From Bursaphelenchus xylophilus (taxonomy: Eukaryota > Nematoda > Chromadorea > Rhabditida > Aphelenchoididae), in contig CAJFCV020000001.1 in assembly GCA_904066235.2 (NCBI GenBank), forward strand, positions 8,370,001 to 8,434,000: a DNA stretch of 64,000 nucleotides, read 5' to 3'. Under the pieces are notes generated by a model that saw only the letters and a list, made by a program, of their open reading frames with translations, was not told where the DNA came from and did not search any database. This document shows, in pieces, positions 23,101-37,724 of this stretch (the first letter of the stretch is position 1; every line of letters starts with the position of its first letter). The position numbers and the translations under genes are program-made.

Positions 23101-26100
23101 GAGGTGTTGAAGAAGAAACCGATATGGATGTGAAAGATGAAGACAAAGAATCAGAAGAGGACTGAGAGGATTGAGAGACAGAAAATAAAGCTTCGGCATC
23201 ATAATCCTCTTTTTCTTCCTGGGTCGAAGTGTCATGTTCAGTGTCTTCATCCTCTTCTTTGTCATCATTATCGCCATCCCTTGGCTCTTCTCCAGATCCC
23301 ACTGAAGTCTCTCTAGATTCACCTCCAGAATCATCACGAACAGAAGCCGCCGACAATTCCTTCATCTGATACTTCTTCTTATATCCAAAACAGTCATTGA
23401 TAAAGAGTAATATTACTAGAAGCCTCAGGTCCATTCCCTCCTCAATGGCTAAAAAAGTTGCGATAATCGAGAAAACACCACTCGCAGTTTACAATGCGAT
23501 AGGGCAGAGTCTAAAGAAGGTATCATAAAGAAAGCCGCCGTTCTTCCATTTAAAGTCCTGAGGCGTTTAAAAATGGACATAAACATTAAAGATCGCCGGC
23601 CACAAAAAAGAGGGTAATTGAATTCAAAAGATTCAAAACTGAGATCACATACAAGCGCAATCTAAAAGAGCAGGTGGAGCAGATCGGAGAAAGAAATCAA
23701 AATATTCGATGACGAACCAAGATGCAAATTTGGTCTCAAAAAAAAAACAGAAACGGCAGGTCCATAGACCAACGCTTTTCTCGGACAATGTTTAAACGAC
23801 GACCCGGACTCGGACTCACTTCGAAACCGCCTCTTAAGATCGGACCGGCATTCGCGACGTACAACTTGGAAGCGTCGTCCATCTGCAGATACTCTGGATT
23901 CCGACGGATCTGAAGATAAACATTTAATATGAATTTAGGACGTATTGATTATTATGCTTGTAACATATAATTCTAAAGCTTTAAATTTATTTTCAAAGAT
24001 TTTGATAACTCTTGCTTTTAAAAAAATTAAACAGGATATTACCGTCTTTGATGCGTAACGAACGCATCTGAAATACAAGATCACATTGTCTTCGTTGACC
24101 TCAACCGCCAGTTGAGTCCATTGGTTGGTGAAGGAGGGGACCAAGAAAGAGGCCACCACCCTCGAAGAAGTCGCTTCGTATTCCGTATCCGTGTAAATTA
24201 ATGAAATATTTGTTTGCGAATCGGCTAAAATCACATTCGATGGAGAAACACGATTTGTGCTTACGAGCTGGTTGCCATTTAAGGCCCACATCAACTACCG
24301 TATCAAATGCATTGACAACTGCAAAAAGATACGATTCCTTCTCATCTCGAGGCTTCACGGACGCCAGAATTGCAAAGTTGCGGTAAAAACGTCGCGGAAG
24401 ATATATCCGATATGGAACAACAATCTCGGCTCCCTTCTAAACAGATGCTGGTTTAATAGATGCAATATAAATTTATGCAGAATATAAGCTCACCTGAACT
24501 CCCACCGCCGGCAATCCATCAAGTCCTTTTGTTCGGAAGACGTGACCTCCAGAATGAAGCAGATTCTCGAGAGGAGTAAGCAGATTCACCTCTGATTCGT
24601 CATCTAAAACAAAGTCAGATAAACACCTCTGTAACGATGGATTGATCTCCCCTTGTCCTAGGCCAGGTTATGATGGGAATAGTACATAAAACCAAAGTTA
24701 TTTCTCCCCGGAGATTAGAAAAAGATTCGTGGAAGGAAATTATTGGAGATTAGAAGCCGTCAGGCCCGTCCCCCGAGGGCATAACCCTAAGCAAAGTTTT
24801 CGGCCGCTCTTTTTTATGTTTTTTGTAAAACCTTCTTTACACTTTTACGTTGTATTATTATTTAAGATCAGCGAAAAATAAATAATTAGTAATTTCAACC
24901 CTTCATTCCTTTTCCCGAATATTAGGTCGAATTTTTCTGGAGGTCGTTGCATTAAAAACAAATTCTGAATACGGTGCCTTTTTCTAATCCCTTTAATCCA
25001 TTAAACTTGAAAAAACGCCTGCGGCATAAAATTTCAAAAACTTTTGAGTTTCCGTTTACAAAAGGGAAAAGATAAAATCGATAAATAAAAAAACTGCCAA
25101 CAACAATACTACATCCAGAAGACGGTATCTACAAAGAAACGTTATTACATGAAGAAGCTACCGTATTCTGGTCCACTTACCGCCTGGGATCTCAAATCCG
25201 ATGACACGAAATGCCCCGAGGCAAAGTGTGATCAGAAGTAAGGAACCGGTCATTGCAAATCATATCATGCCGGCTTCCAATAATCTGGGCTTTCCTTTAA
25301 ACGAAAAATCTTCAAAAGCGCATCTTCCGGACAACCAAAAAACAATACGAAGAAGGCCAACTCTTGGCCCTGCCCCCAGAAAAAGACCTCTGAAGTGACG
25401 ACGCGGCACTTCTGGAGATAAAAGCAAAGCACGATGTCGATTAAGGTTAAATATCATCGAGAGCAGACATATATATCATATCGGGCACTCGAAACGCGAC
25501 AAGAACATGTTCGTTTGGATATTAATGAAGGCCAGGGATTAAATCTGTTTAAAACATGACAAAAGATTGAAGTAGACAACCTCTTTCAACCTCCAGTTCG
25601 AGGTGTGAGTAATGTCCATTCATAAGAGTTACAATCCCTGGAAACCAGTTATACCAACAAAACCTTATTGTAAATCCAAGGTCCCTCCAGTTGAGGTCAT
25701 CGGCACAAAAGCGGCTAACAGATGATTCAAGACTTTTGTGAGAAGACCTGGAATGGAATCGCCCCCCCCCCCCTTCACCAAAGTTTTGAATGCCATTCGA
25801 CGACAAGATAATTGCGTAATTGATAGGTGAGGGAGACGATCGACTACACCCCCCCCTTTAATCTTATCCTGGATTTATTTAACCTCTTAATGTCCACTTG
25901 AGTGCTTAAGGGCCCGAGATAGCGTCTATCCATCTAAAGCAAATAGAAAACTGACCGGTTACGTTTCCGAAATGACGTTGTTGTTCCGGGCATTGACCGG
26001 CCACTACGGTAACATTGTCTACGTTCACCTTAAAGCCTGTTTTCCCACTTCTAGCGCCTTCCAACAGAAGCTAAAATTATATTCATAGTACACAATGCAA

Positions 26101-27557
26101 AGCATCTTGGTTTTACCTGAAATCCTTTGTCTTGTCGGGCCTTACTTTCCACTACTACCTTCTGCCATAAGCCCTGAGGCAAATTAGCAAGACTCTTCTC
26201 AAATAAAGGCAGAGCCCGATCCAACTCTTGACCTTCGAACAATAGACTCAATTTGAATAGACCTAGAGTAATCTATCATTTGAAGAACGTCGGCTTTTAC
26301 CTTTACTTCCTTCAGCTATAAAATAGTGGAAACTAGAACAAATATGAGAAGTTTTCTTCAGTTGAAACACCGGAGAAATCAGACGCCCAAAGCCGGTGGA
26401 GTCTTCAGAAGAGCCTAAAGTTGTGTCCAGAAGCATTGAATAGCCTGAAAGATGGGGGACACATCCAAATACACATATCACAACAGATGTTGCACATGCA
26501 CACTTACCATGCCCTGAGGGCACTCGTGTCCATTCGAATTGCGCATTGGCTTCGGACACATAATCACATTGCCCTGCACTCTCAAAGTCACATTTCTCGA
26601 CGAATCCATTTTGCGGGATTACTGTAATTCCAGATATAAAATAACATCACAAATTTCTAACATATACATTGAGCAAACCTATACCTTGTGAAGGCGTGGC
26701 GGCCACCTTCACTTTACTCCATTCACTTTCTTGGCCATCAGGAAGTATGGCCATGACTTTTACTGCGTATTTCTGCCCTGGCTCGAGTCCAGTAATACTC
26801 GCCTTCAGGGCTTCGGTTGATAATTTTCGCTTCTTCTCTTCATCATTCAAGTTCCAGTATTGGACGACATATATTATACTTTTTAAGTCATCCTCGGACT
26901 TGTTTACCCTTGGCTCCGCCCATTTTACTTTGATCTCTGACGGAGAAAGTGCCTTTACTCTGATTTCAGGGCCTTCGATAATCTCTGATGGAGACACTGA
27001 ACAAAAATTAGATTACGAATTGTTCCCATCGTCTTTGCAATGTCTCCGGACTTACCTGATTTTAAGGGCAATGTTGTCAGGGAAATGAGGACTCTCTCGC
27101 TATCTTCCCCTTCCGCCTCATTGTAAGCAGTCAACGAAAACACGTATGCGGTGTTGGGGGCTGACAAAATTAAAACATAAATATGTGAATGATCAACTTA
27201 CTAAGGCCGGTTACAGTATATGCAGTGATATGGGGAGTAGCGATCACGATCTTCCTATTGGGAGTCTCGATTCCATAAGATAAAGTGTATCCTCGGACCA
27301 GCGGATTTGGAGCAGAAGATGGGGAATCCCACCACAAAGTGACCGAATCTGTCTCCGCCTTGCCACGAATATTTTCTGGAGGATCTGGCACACGCGATTC
27401 TGGGTCGTCTAAAAATTACTGTAAGGATTCTATAATCAGCAAAGGATTAATAAAGATAGAGATGACAATGTCCTCTAAAGATTGGCATACTTCCAGTCAA
27501 CCTACCTGTAAGTCCTGCCACAGAAGAGAATAGAGCACAGAGAAAGAGAAGGTTCAT
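20169..27557 (-). CDS. cle-1: collagen XV/XVIII-type basement membrane collagen with endostatin (CLE-1)
   Basis: The longest form starts at 27557 with a signal peptide ([17 protein letters not shown]). Two fibronectin III domains follow (27408-26685; [19 protein letters not shown] and [12 protein letters not shown]), then a MAM domain (26621-25956; [12 protein letters not shown], ending [14 protein letters not shown]). Next is a thrombospondin-N/laminin-G-like domain (24603-22899; [39 protein letters not shown]), a 27-nt mini-exon (22857-22831), and a Ser/Thr linker. Short Gly-X-Y collagen blocks (22254-22178, 21960-21790) lead to a trimerisation region ([20 protein letters not shown]) and a hinge. 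The endostatin domain is 20941-20388 ([39 protein letters not shown]), with four cysteines. The C-terminus is 20228-20169. C. elegans cle-1 likewise uses three promoters, and two further signal-peptide exons here match that. It is secreted to basement membranes, including at synapses. Confidence 0.93.
22968..23434 (-). CDS. cle-1: cle-1 alternative first exon C (signal peptide, acidic Ser-rich)
   Basis: ATG at 23434 opens [17 protein letters not shown], a clear signal peptide, followed by about 140 residues rich in Glu, Asp and Ser. The frame runs on into 22899-22967, where it differs from the thrombospondin-N frame and hits a stop. A splice out is therefore needed; candidate phase-0 donors lie near 23083 (TAT|GTGAGC) and 23053 (CGA|GTAGCA). 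It would give a short form of linker, collagen and endostatin. The first-exon role is well supported; its donor is unresolved. Confidence 0.6.
25181..25253 (-). CDS. cle-1: cle-1 alternative first exon B (signal peptide)
   Basis: ATG at 25253 opens [20 protein letters not shown] and then EIPG, ending GGCG|GTAAG. The one leftover base joins exon 24603-24494 to continue DDESEVNLL, the same junction phase used by the MAM exon. This gives a secreted form that starts at the thrombospondin-N domain and lacks the FN3 and MAM domains. Confidence 0.8.
25760..25860. repeat. poly-C tracts in a cle-1 intron
   Basis: A run of ten C near 25763 and one of seven C near 25850 lie in the intron between exon B and the last MAM exon. 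They are simple low-complexity runs and could cause sequencing errors nearby. Confidence 0.6.
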
Positions 27558-28252
27558 GTGTCCACCGCCCTGAGCATCCCACTTACTTGCCCTAAGGCGT
27601 CGGCAACTGTCAAAGAGAATATTTTATGCACCGAAATTATTAAATCATCCAAGAAAATTTTTCGGCCCTAAACGAATTTCGCCGTCTTCAGAAGCGGTGT
27701 TCCGGTTCAGTCGCGGGGCAGCAAAAACCGCCTAATCAAGAATACAAATTATTCAAAAAAGGACCTCTGGTCAGTCCGAAAGGCGAAAGAAGAAGTCGTA
27801 AAATGGTCATCGTACAAAACCTGGGCCTATAAAGGACGCGAGAGTTACTTCCCTCTAAATATCATGAATCACAGGAGATCATTGCCATCCAGGAGGCTTT
27901 TTTTTATAAAACCAAAAAAACCTAATAGCACTCATATATAAAATCAAAAACCTAAAAAATTCGGCCAGTTGCGCTACCGTAAACAAAAATTTCATGTGTT
28001 GGACACCCGCTTTGGCCTTATTCTGGATTATGACCTGAGCTCCCTGTTGCTTTTATTAGTCTCAATTAGATCCCAAATCGGGCCAAATCCCTTAAAAAGG
28101 TCACCGCTTGTGGGATTAAATCAAGCGTAAGCAAGAACAACAAAAAGTGAGCGTTTTCTTTGTTCTTTTTGAATTTTTCTGGTCTGAATGGCACTACAAT
28201 TGTTAGAAAAAGATACTTTATTTAAATATCATTAATAAACATCCATGACCGA
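27558..28252. other. cle-1 upstream region / pas-4 downstream region
   Basis: About 700 bp without a recognisable gene. The left part is the probable promoter for the long cle-1 form. A minus-strand AATAAA at 28217-28222 lies about 30 nt past the pas-4 stop. Confidence 0.4.
28217..28222 (-). terminator. pas-4: poly(A) signal of pas-4
   Basis: AATAAA on the minus strand about 30 nt beyond the pas-4 stop codon. Confidence 0.5.
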
Positions 28253-31710
<3,458 letters not shown>

Positions 31711-32300
31711 ATGGTAAGCATTTCTCGTTAAAATTATGTTTTTGTATTTATGGTATGATGTACAAAACTTTCAGGCCGCTGTTGCACAAAAACCCGAGAA
31801 GCCGGTGGAAAGCCAAGCCGCTCACCGCATCCGCATTACTCTCACTTCCCAAAACGTGAAGGCCTTGGAGAAGGGTAAGCTAAATATTTAACATTTTTTA
31901 TTTTCCGTTTAGTATGTGAACAACTCATCTCTCGTGCCAAGAACGAGGATCTCCAAGTCAAGGGACCCGTTCGTCTTCCCACCAAGGTTCTCCGCATCAC
32001 CACCAGAAAGACCCCTTGTGGAGAAGGATCCAAGACCTGGGATCGTTTCCAAGTAAGTAGGGTTAGAATGTAGTATGTAAATTCGTAAGTTATCGGTAAG
32101 CTTGTCGTTTCACGTGTCGGCTCCTAGAATAGTAGGGCTTTCATGAGTATCGTTCTAAATATTCTACTTTGTGTCAATTTTAGATGCGTATCCATAAGCG
32201 CCTGATCAACTTGCTCAGTCCTAGTGAGGTCCTCTCCAAGATTACCTCAATCTCCATTGAGCCCGGAGTAGATGTCGAAGTCACCATCGCCGACAACTAA
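31711..32300 (+). CDS. rps-20: 40S ribosomal protein S20 (uS10)
   Basis: Four exons: 31711-31713 (only the ATG), 31775-31874, 31913-32052 and 32184-32300, giving about 119 residues. The protein reads [60 protein letters not shown] and ends VEVTIADN. It is nearly collinear with human RPS20 (uS10), a 40S head protein contacting 18S rRNA. An initiator exon consisting of ATG alone, followed by an intron, is common in ribosomal-protein genes. Length is as expected. Confidence 0.96.
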
Positions 32301-32433
32301 GGCGGGCTGACTGGGACAAGCACCGGCTCTTTGATATTTGTGTGCTTTGTTGCGGTTAATCGCCAGAAATGGCCTTTGTTTTTTGTTAATTTGTTTGATA
32401 AATTTGAAAAAAATATTTATTTCGGATACTTGG

Positions 32434-33267
32434 TTAGAATTGATTTTCTTCTTCATTGGGCAAGGGCTCGGAAACGGCGACGTGTCCTTGCTCTTTCAGT
32501 TTCTTAATCTTTTCTTGCTTTCTGAACTTGGCTCGTCTGTTCTGGAACCATACTTGGACTCTGGCCTCAGTCAAATCAATTCTCATAGCAAGGTCTTCTC
32601 TTGTGTAGATGTCGGGATAATGACTTTCCAGAAAAGCTCTTTCAAGTTCACGAAGCTGGCTAGGAGAGAAAGTCGTTCGAATTCGCCTTTGTTTTCGACG
32701 TTCATTAGGATTTCCCAAAGCAAGACCGTTTCCGCACAGCGCTCCCACAAAAGAATGGCTGGGCAGTGATGCCATCAAAGCTGAACTATTTGATGGAAGT
32801 ATATTCGCGGAGGTGGTGTTAGAGAGACTGAATGGGGTTGATGGAGGGTAAAACTTGTACTGTAGCCCTTAAAGATATTTTTGTATTGATACGATGTGAT
32901 TCATATGTACGTCACCATAATTGTAAAAGTATTCTCTACCTGTGTTTAGGAACATTTGGATCGAATCTGCGGTGGGCTTGTATTCTATGGTGGAAGATTG
33001 AGTAACTGGAGTGACCGTTTGATTGGCATTAGGTTGCGTGTTCGGTATTTGAATTCTGTAGAATACATTGACTCGTTATTTGCCTTACCTTCCCGGATTT
33101 GCTATCTGTCCATACGAGTTGGAGTAATTATTGTACAAGGCAGCATTGGCCAATTGACCAGACGATCCGTTACCTCCTTGATTCGATTGGGTAGAGGTAG
33201 CAAATGATATAAACGGGTTAGTCAAATCAGATGAAACTGAAGTCGAAAAGTAATTACCGTACTCCAT
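32434..33267 (-). CDS. ceh-17: paired-like homeobox transcription factor, PHOX2/CEH-17 type
   Basis: Three exons (33267-33089, 33055-32940, 32867-32434) give 242 residues. The homeodomain is in exon 3: [57 protein letters not shown], with glutamine at position 50. It is closest to PHOX2/Arix, whose homeodomain starts [20 protein letters not shown]. Upstream, YKFYPPS recalls the YKFFPEPS motif just before the PHOX2 homeodomain. PHOX2 proteins specify visceral and noradrenergic neurons, and C. elegans CEH-17 guides axons of ALA and SIA neurons. The N-terminus is Asn/Ser/Gln-rich ([15 protein letters not shown]). Other paired-like genes such as unc-42 are less likely. Confidence 0.85.
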
Positions 33268-34873
33268 CCGTATAACAAACAAGATTCTGGCGGAAATCAA
33301 AAGCAAACGAAGCCAAAACGAGATTGGCGCCGGAATTTGGGCCGCAGTAACTCGATAGAAATCCAATTGGATTTCATTTAGCCAAATTGAACAATACCAA
33401 AAGCGGGAAACAATTCCTGAATTGGAAGAGATTTAGCTCCGATCGGGCCTCTCAACCTCATTAACTTATGTTTCGACTAATGACATCCCCTTTGGCCATA
33501 GAGACATTATGTTAGCAAGCGGATTTAATTAATCCGAACAAATTGATGTCTTTCTTGTTGATCAATTGTGTTGCCTTCGAAGATGACCCAATTATTGCTA
33601 GACACTTGCATAACTAAATGTAAGTCTATTGTCCCGTTTGAATTCGACCAATGTGGCATTTAATAAGCCGGTCCCAGATGGAAAACGTTCCACACCAAAC
33701 CCCTGAAACAAAAAGGTGTAAAAAAATTGTGGCAATTGGTCGAAAGAGTGGCGACAAAACGGCGTTGACAACTAGGATTTCACGAACGCATTCGAGTTTA
33801 CCTTAATTTTGTGTGTAATAATTTATTTTACCAAATCTATTAGCTCAAACTTCGCGAAAGCAAGAAAACCTGATGTAAATTGAATAAAAGCGGTAAGTCT
33901 GACAAAATCGAACTTTATGGTAATCCAGACAACAGTGTTTTCCTGTTATAATAATTCTTCTATAATTACCAATGAAAACGAAACCACAGATGTGATATAC
34001 CTATTCTTTAGGAGAAACGTAATATTGAAAATTGAGCGTTGTCACATCTCGATTCATGGCAAATTTGACAAAACCACGAGGTCACGTGATGGAACCTGGA
34101 AGTTTTAGTTCGGTATTTGGTACGTTTACCTTCAACGACTTTCAACATTATCCTAGATGATACTGAGTTCAGGAACTGCTATTCTAGTTCAAAAAGCGAT
34201 GGTGGTGAAGAAAATACTTTCGATTGTCTTGAAAGCAAGATTACATCGAAAATTAGCAGGTATTAATGTTTTAGAATCTTGTTTGAATATCCCAGAGTCT
34301 AATATGCTGCCATTTATAGCGTGGAACCGAGCGGAAGACGAAAGCTTCACCATGAGCCGGTTATACCTAAAGACATTTTCTCAAACTCAACCCAGCTCAG
34401 TCATACAGATAGCTACAACTCAGGCGAACAAGACTTTAAGGAAAATGTAAATCTGAGAAACCCTATCCGCAAGAATAAACCCTGGGAGCAATTCGCGCAC
34501 AATTATTACCGCTTCAATCATTTGGTTGGTTTTCGATAACTGTGGACGGTCGATTATTATGTGTCTTGATTGAATATGTTTCAGCCTAATTCGCCACATG
34601 AAAATGAAGGAAAAAAGAAAAAACGAAAAAATCAAAAACATTGTAAGTCTATTATTTTCGATGTCGTTTAGGTCCTCTGAAGTTACCAGCACTCAACAAG
34701 CGCTAGCAAATAAAAACCCAAAATTTGTTATCTAAATTTACCAGTTGACCACTTTTTTTCGCATTTTTCTGCGGCAAAATGACTTTTCGCCGGGTTGCGA
34801 ACGCAGTTTTTTTATCGCTCTGGACTTATCATCGGCGCGAATTTTTGGATTTGAATCTCGAGAGTTCCGATGC
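33268..34873. other. ceh-17 / gld-2 intergenic region
   Basis: About 1.6 kb between divergent genes. Only short, scattered frames occur on either strand, with no recognisable protein, RNA gene or long repeat. It presumably holds the ceh-17 regulatory DNA. Confidence 0.4.
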
Positions 34874-36414
34874 ATGGAAAATAAATCTGAACGGCATTGT
34901 CTCTCCCATTTCACCATGACTCGACTCCATCTTGCAGCCGACCGGGCCCCGGCTCCCAGAATCAATTCCACCAACGGATTCATTGATGAACGACGCAAAG
35001 CAAAAGAATACACGGCGCCTCCAGTGGACCACCAGACGGCCGAGGCCGACCTTCGGCCCACCACAATGGCCAGATTGGATCATCTGAGTGCACAAATATA
35101 CGACTTCCATCGACGACATGAACAGTCCATGAATTCATTGAACGAAAAGCTACATCTCCGGGATCTTCTCTATTACGCGATCTCTCCGCACTTTCCCGGG
35201 TGTGGCCTTTACATTGTGGGATCTACTTTGAACGGATTTGGTTCAAATTCATCGGATATGGACTTGTGTTTGATGATCACCCCCAGAGACGTAAGTATGT
35301 TTCTTTGTTTAGTTTTGGGTTTTTTTAGATTTCTTATGGCTTAGTTTCAGTTGGATCAGCGAGTTGACGCAATCTTGGTGTTGACCTCGGTCATGGGACA
35401 TCTAAAAGATCTTCCTTGGGTCAAGGAGATGGACCTCATATTTGCCAAGGTACCGATCCTCCGTGCTACTTTCAATCCGCCCTTTGAGAAGATTGTGGTC
35501 GATTTGAATGCCAACAATTCAGTGGCCATTCGCAATACTCATCTTTTATGTTACTATTCGGCTTGTAAGTGGTTGATGTTTTAATCATGACTGCTTTAGT
35601 CGATTGGAGAGTCCGTCCATTGGTCTGCGCAGTCAAAGGATGGGCCAAGAAACGGGGGATCAACGATGCGAACCAATCCTCTCTGACCTCTTATTCTCTG
35701 GTAATGATGGTCATCCACTATCTTCAATGTGGCGTTAGTCCCGCCGTTATCCCATCGCTTCAGCAGCTCTTCCCTGATCGTTTTGGAAATAAGATTGATG
35801 TTCGTTCTTTGAATGTTACGTTACCTTTAGACTCTATGGATTGGCAACATGGGCGGAATATGATGTCATTGGGAGAACTTCTTCTGGGTTTTCTCCATTA
35901 TTATGCACATTGTTTTAAGTATGTTTTATCTCGGTTTATTGTCAATGGAAATTTGGAAAGGCTTTTAATGGATGAACCTTATAGTTTTGATACAATGGCA
36001 ATTAGTGTTCGTCTTGGACGTGCTGTTGACCGTGCATATGTGGCTAAGAACAAATCCCCATTCAACTCTCTCTCTCAGTGGAGATGTATCTGCATTGAAG
36101 AACCCTTCACCTACTCTAACACTGCTCATTCAGTATTCGATGAGCGAGTCTTCAGTTGCATCAAACAGTCATTCGAAGAGGGATACAATGCTCTCGTCGC
36201 CGAAAGAGATCTGGGCGTTCTGATCCAAACCGAGCCTATCAGATTGGGAGAGTGAGTTGCATTGTACCGTTGATGAGTTGATTTTAGGGGCGTGCCGATC
36301 GGATTCCGCCATTTCCGTGTTCCAGTCATCCGTTACGACCGGGAGAATCATGAGGCCACCGAGAAGAAGATTGTCCAAACGGTGGCGTCCTTCCATCTCG
36401 ACAAGACTAAATAA
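34874..36414 (+). CDS. gld-2: cytoplasmic non-canonical poly(A) polymerase, GLD-2/TENT2 family
   Basis: Five exons: 34874-35290, 35351-35564, 35600-35918, 35985-36251 and 36288-36414. The nucleotidyltransferase signature is GSTLNGFGSNSSDMDLCL, with both catalytic aspartates in DMD; the third acidic residue is in KIVVDLNANNSVAIRNTHLL. The central and PAP-associated regions follow GLD-2 order: RVRPLVCAVKGWAKKRGIND, SSLTSYSLVMMVIHYLQCG, LGELLLGFLHYYA, EEPFTYSNTAHSVF. GLD-2 lengthens poly(A) tails of cytoplasmic mRNAs with partners such as GLD-3 and controls germline fate in C. elegans. The N-terminus is short for a GLD-2. A second in-frame ATG at 34916 (TCACCATGACTCG) has a better context and could be the true start. 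GLD-4/TENT4 is less likely given the LNANN...IRNTHLL match. Confidence 0.85.
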
Positions 36415-36997
36415 AAAATCCTACCCATCCAGAAGTGTCCACAGCATCAGTCATATCTAAAAACACGACTCTTCCAGGTACTAACGGGTGGAATAAATAG
36501 GAAATACTTATCTAATATCTATAGTAAATAGTTTTTAGTTAGTGTAATCAATTGCTCTCACAGCTTCCGACTCTCTTTTGATCTCTTCTGCGCACTCTTT
36601 CGTAATTGTAATTAATTTATTAATTATATTTTGCCTATTTTGTCAAAAATGTAAAAAAAACATGTGAACCGCGATGTATTGCAGTTTTTTCACTCTCAAT
36701 AAAAGGTTTTTCCTGCATGATGTTGGAATTTATTTATCTATGGGCTCTGTGTACTTTTTCATAAATACGGAGAGCGGCACCCACGAAAGTGATGCTCAGA
36801 GAACAGTTAGTATTTTCTTATAAATTCATTGTCTTAATTTAGAAGAAAACATCTGGAAAGCATTCTCCGGAAGGCTGTTTCTTTAGGTATAGGTTTACCT
36901 GTCTGTTTTGTTATGCCCGCGCTGTGTTCGGTTTCCCTGACAACGTGCTGTTAACCCACTGACCCGTCGTACTCAGATGTAAGACGTAGTAAATTTG
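36415..36997. other. gld-2 3' flank and upstream region of the next gene
   Basis: Contains the probable gld-2 3' UTR with its AATAAA at 36698. Beyond that, no gene, repeat or RNA feature is seen. Confidence 0.35.
36698..36703 (+). terminator. gld-2: poly(A) signal of gld-2
   Basis: AATAAA about 285 nt after the stop codon. Confidence 0.4.
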
Positions 36998-37367
36998 ATG
37001 AGTTCCAATATCTTCGAGTGGTGCAACTGTTGCTGGCCAAGTCGAAAAGAGAAACCTACCGTAAGTTATGCACTTTTCGGAATTATTTTTTTGCCAGACC
37101 TCAGCCGTAGATAGAGCTACAGTATACTTCAAAGAGCCCGTGGTCGTCACACCTCACTATCCGCGAGAGGAACTCGATGTTGAGAAAGTGCCCGAGATTG
37201 TTATCACATCACCCCGAAGTAACTACGACCCGGACGAATTTTATACCGCTAGGACAAGCAGATCAGTGGAACGGTACAGGTTTAAAAATATGCAAAGCCT
37301 GATCAAAGAAATCCGAGTGGAAATTTTAACCGAGTTGGATGAGACGGCAGAAAAGAACAAGCCATGA
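36998..37367 (+). CDS. small protein with N-terminal cysteine cluster, family not recognised
   Basis: Exon 1 (36998-37060, 21 codons) is joined at phase 0 across a 37-nt intron (GTAAGT...TTTGCCAG) to exon 2 (37098-37367), giving 110 residues. It begins MSSNIFEWCNCCWPSRKEKP. Three cysteines beside tryptophans and a basic patch resemble a palmitoylated membrane anchor. The middle is acidic and proline-containing (EELDVEKVPEIVITSPRSNY), and the C-terminus is a charged helix (FKNMQSLIKEIRVEILTELD). There is no signal peptide or membrane helix. Canonical splice sites and typical intron length support a gene; I do not recognise the family. It converges with npp-7. Confidence 0.55.
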
Positions 37368-37724
37368 AATGAATCCTTCCAAATGCCATAAACTGCCCAA
37401 CGCTCGTCTATGCCAGACGACAAATTGTCTCATTACTATAAGATATTGTCACCTTTCCTTATTGACGTGCTTCTTTCTGCTTCTACTCTTTGTAGTCCCA
37501 ACATTTCTTATACACGATCATATCATCAACTGTATTATAAAAATCCCAATATGCGCAAATATTAATAAAAACTTTATGTAGTTAAAAATAATCCGTACCC
37601 AGTAATTGAAAATCAAAATATAGTTTCCGAAAGACTCAATCAATACTTTTTGTTTTTTATAATTTTAAAACAGGTAACAACGGTTAAATCTGAATTAGTA
37701 ATCATAAATTATTTCTAATACCAA
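37368..37724. other. convergent 3' spacer
   Basis: 357 bp between the stops of the small gene and npp-7. It is AT-rich with AATAAA-like hexamers (for example near 37564) but nothing else recognisable. Confidence 0.35.

Noticed and set aside
34157..34450. 97-codon plus-strand frame upstream of gld-2
   Set aside because: No family resemblance, no convincing splice context, and AT-rich random-like composition.
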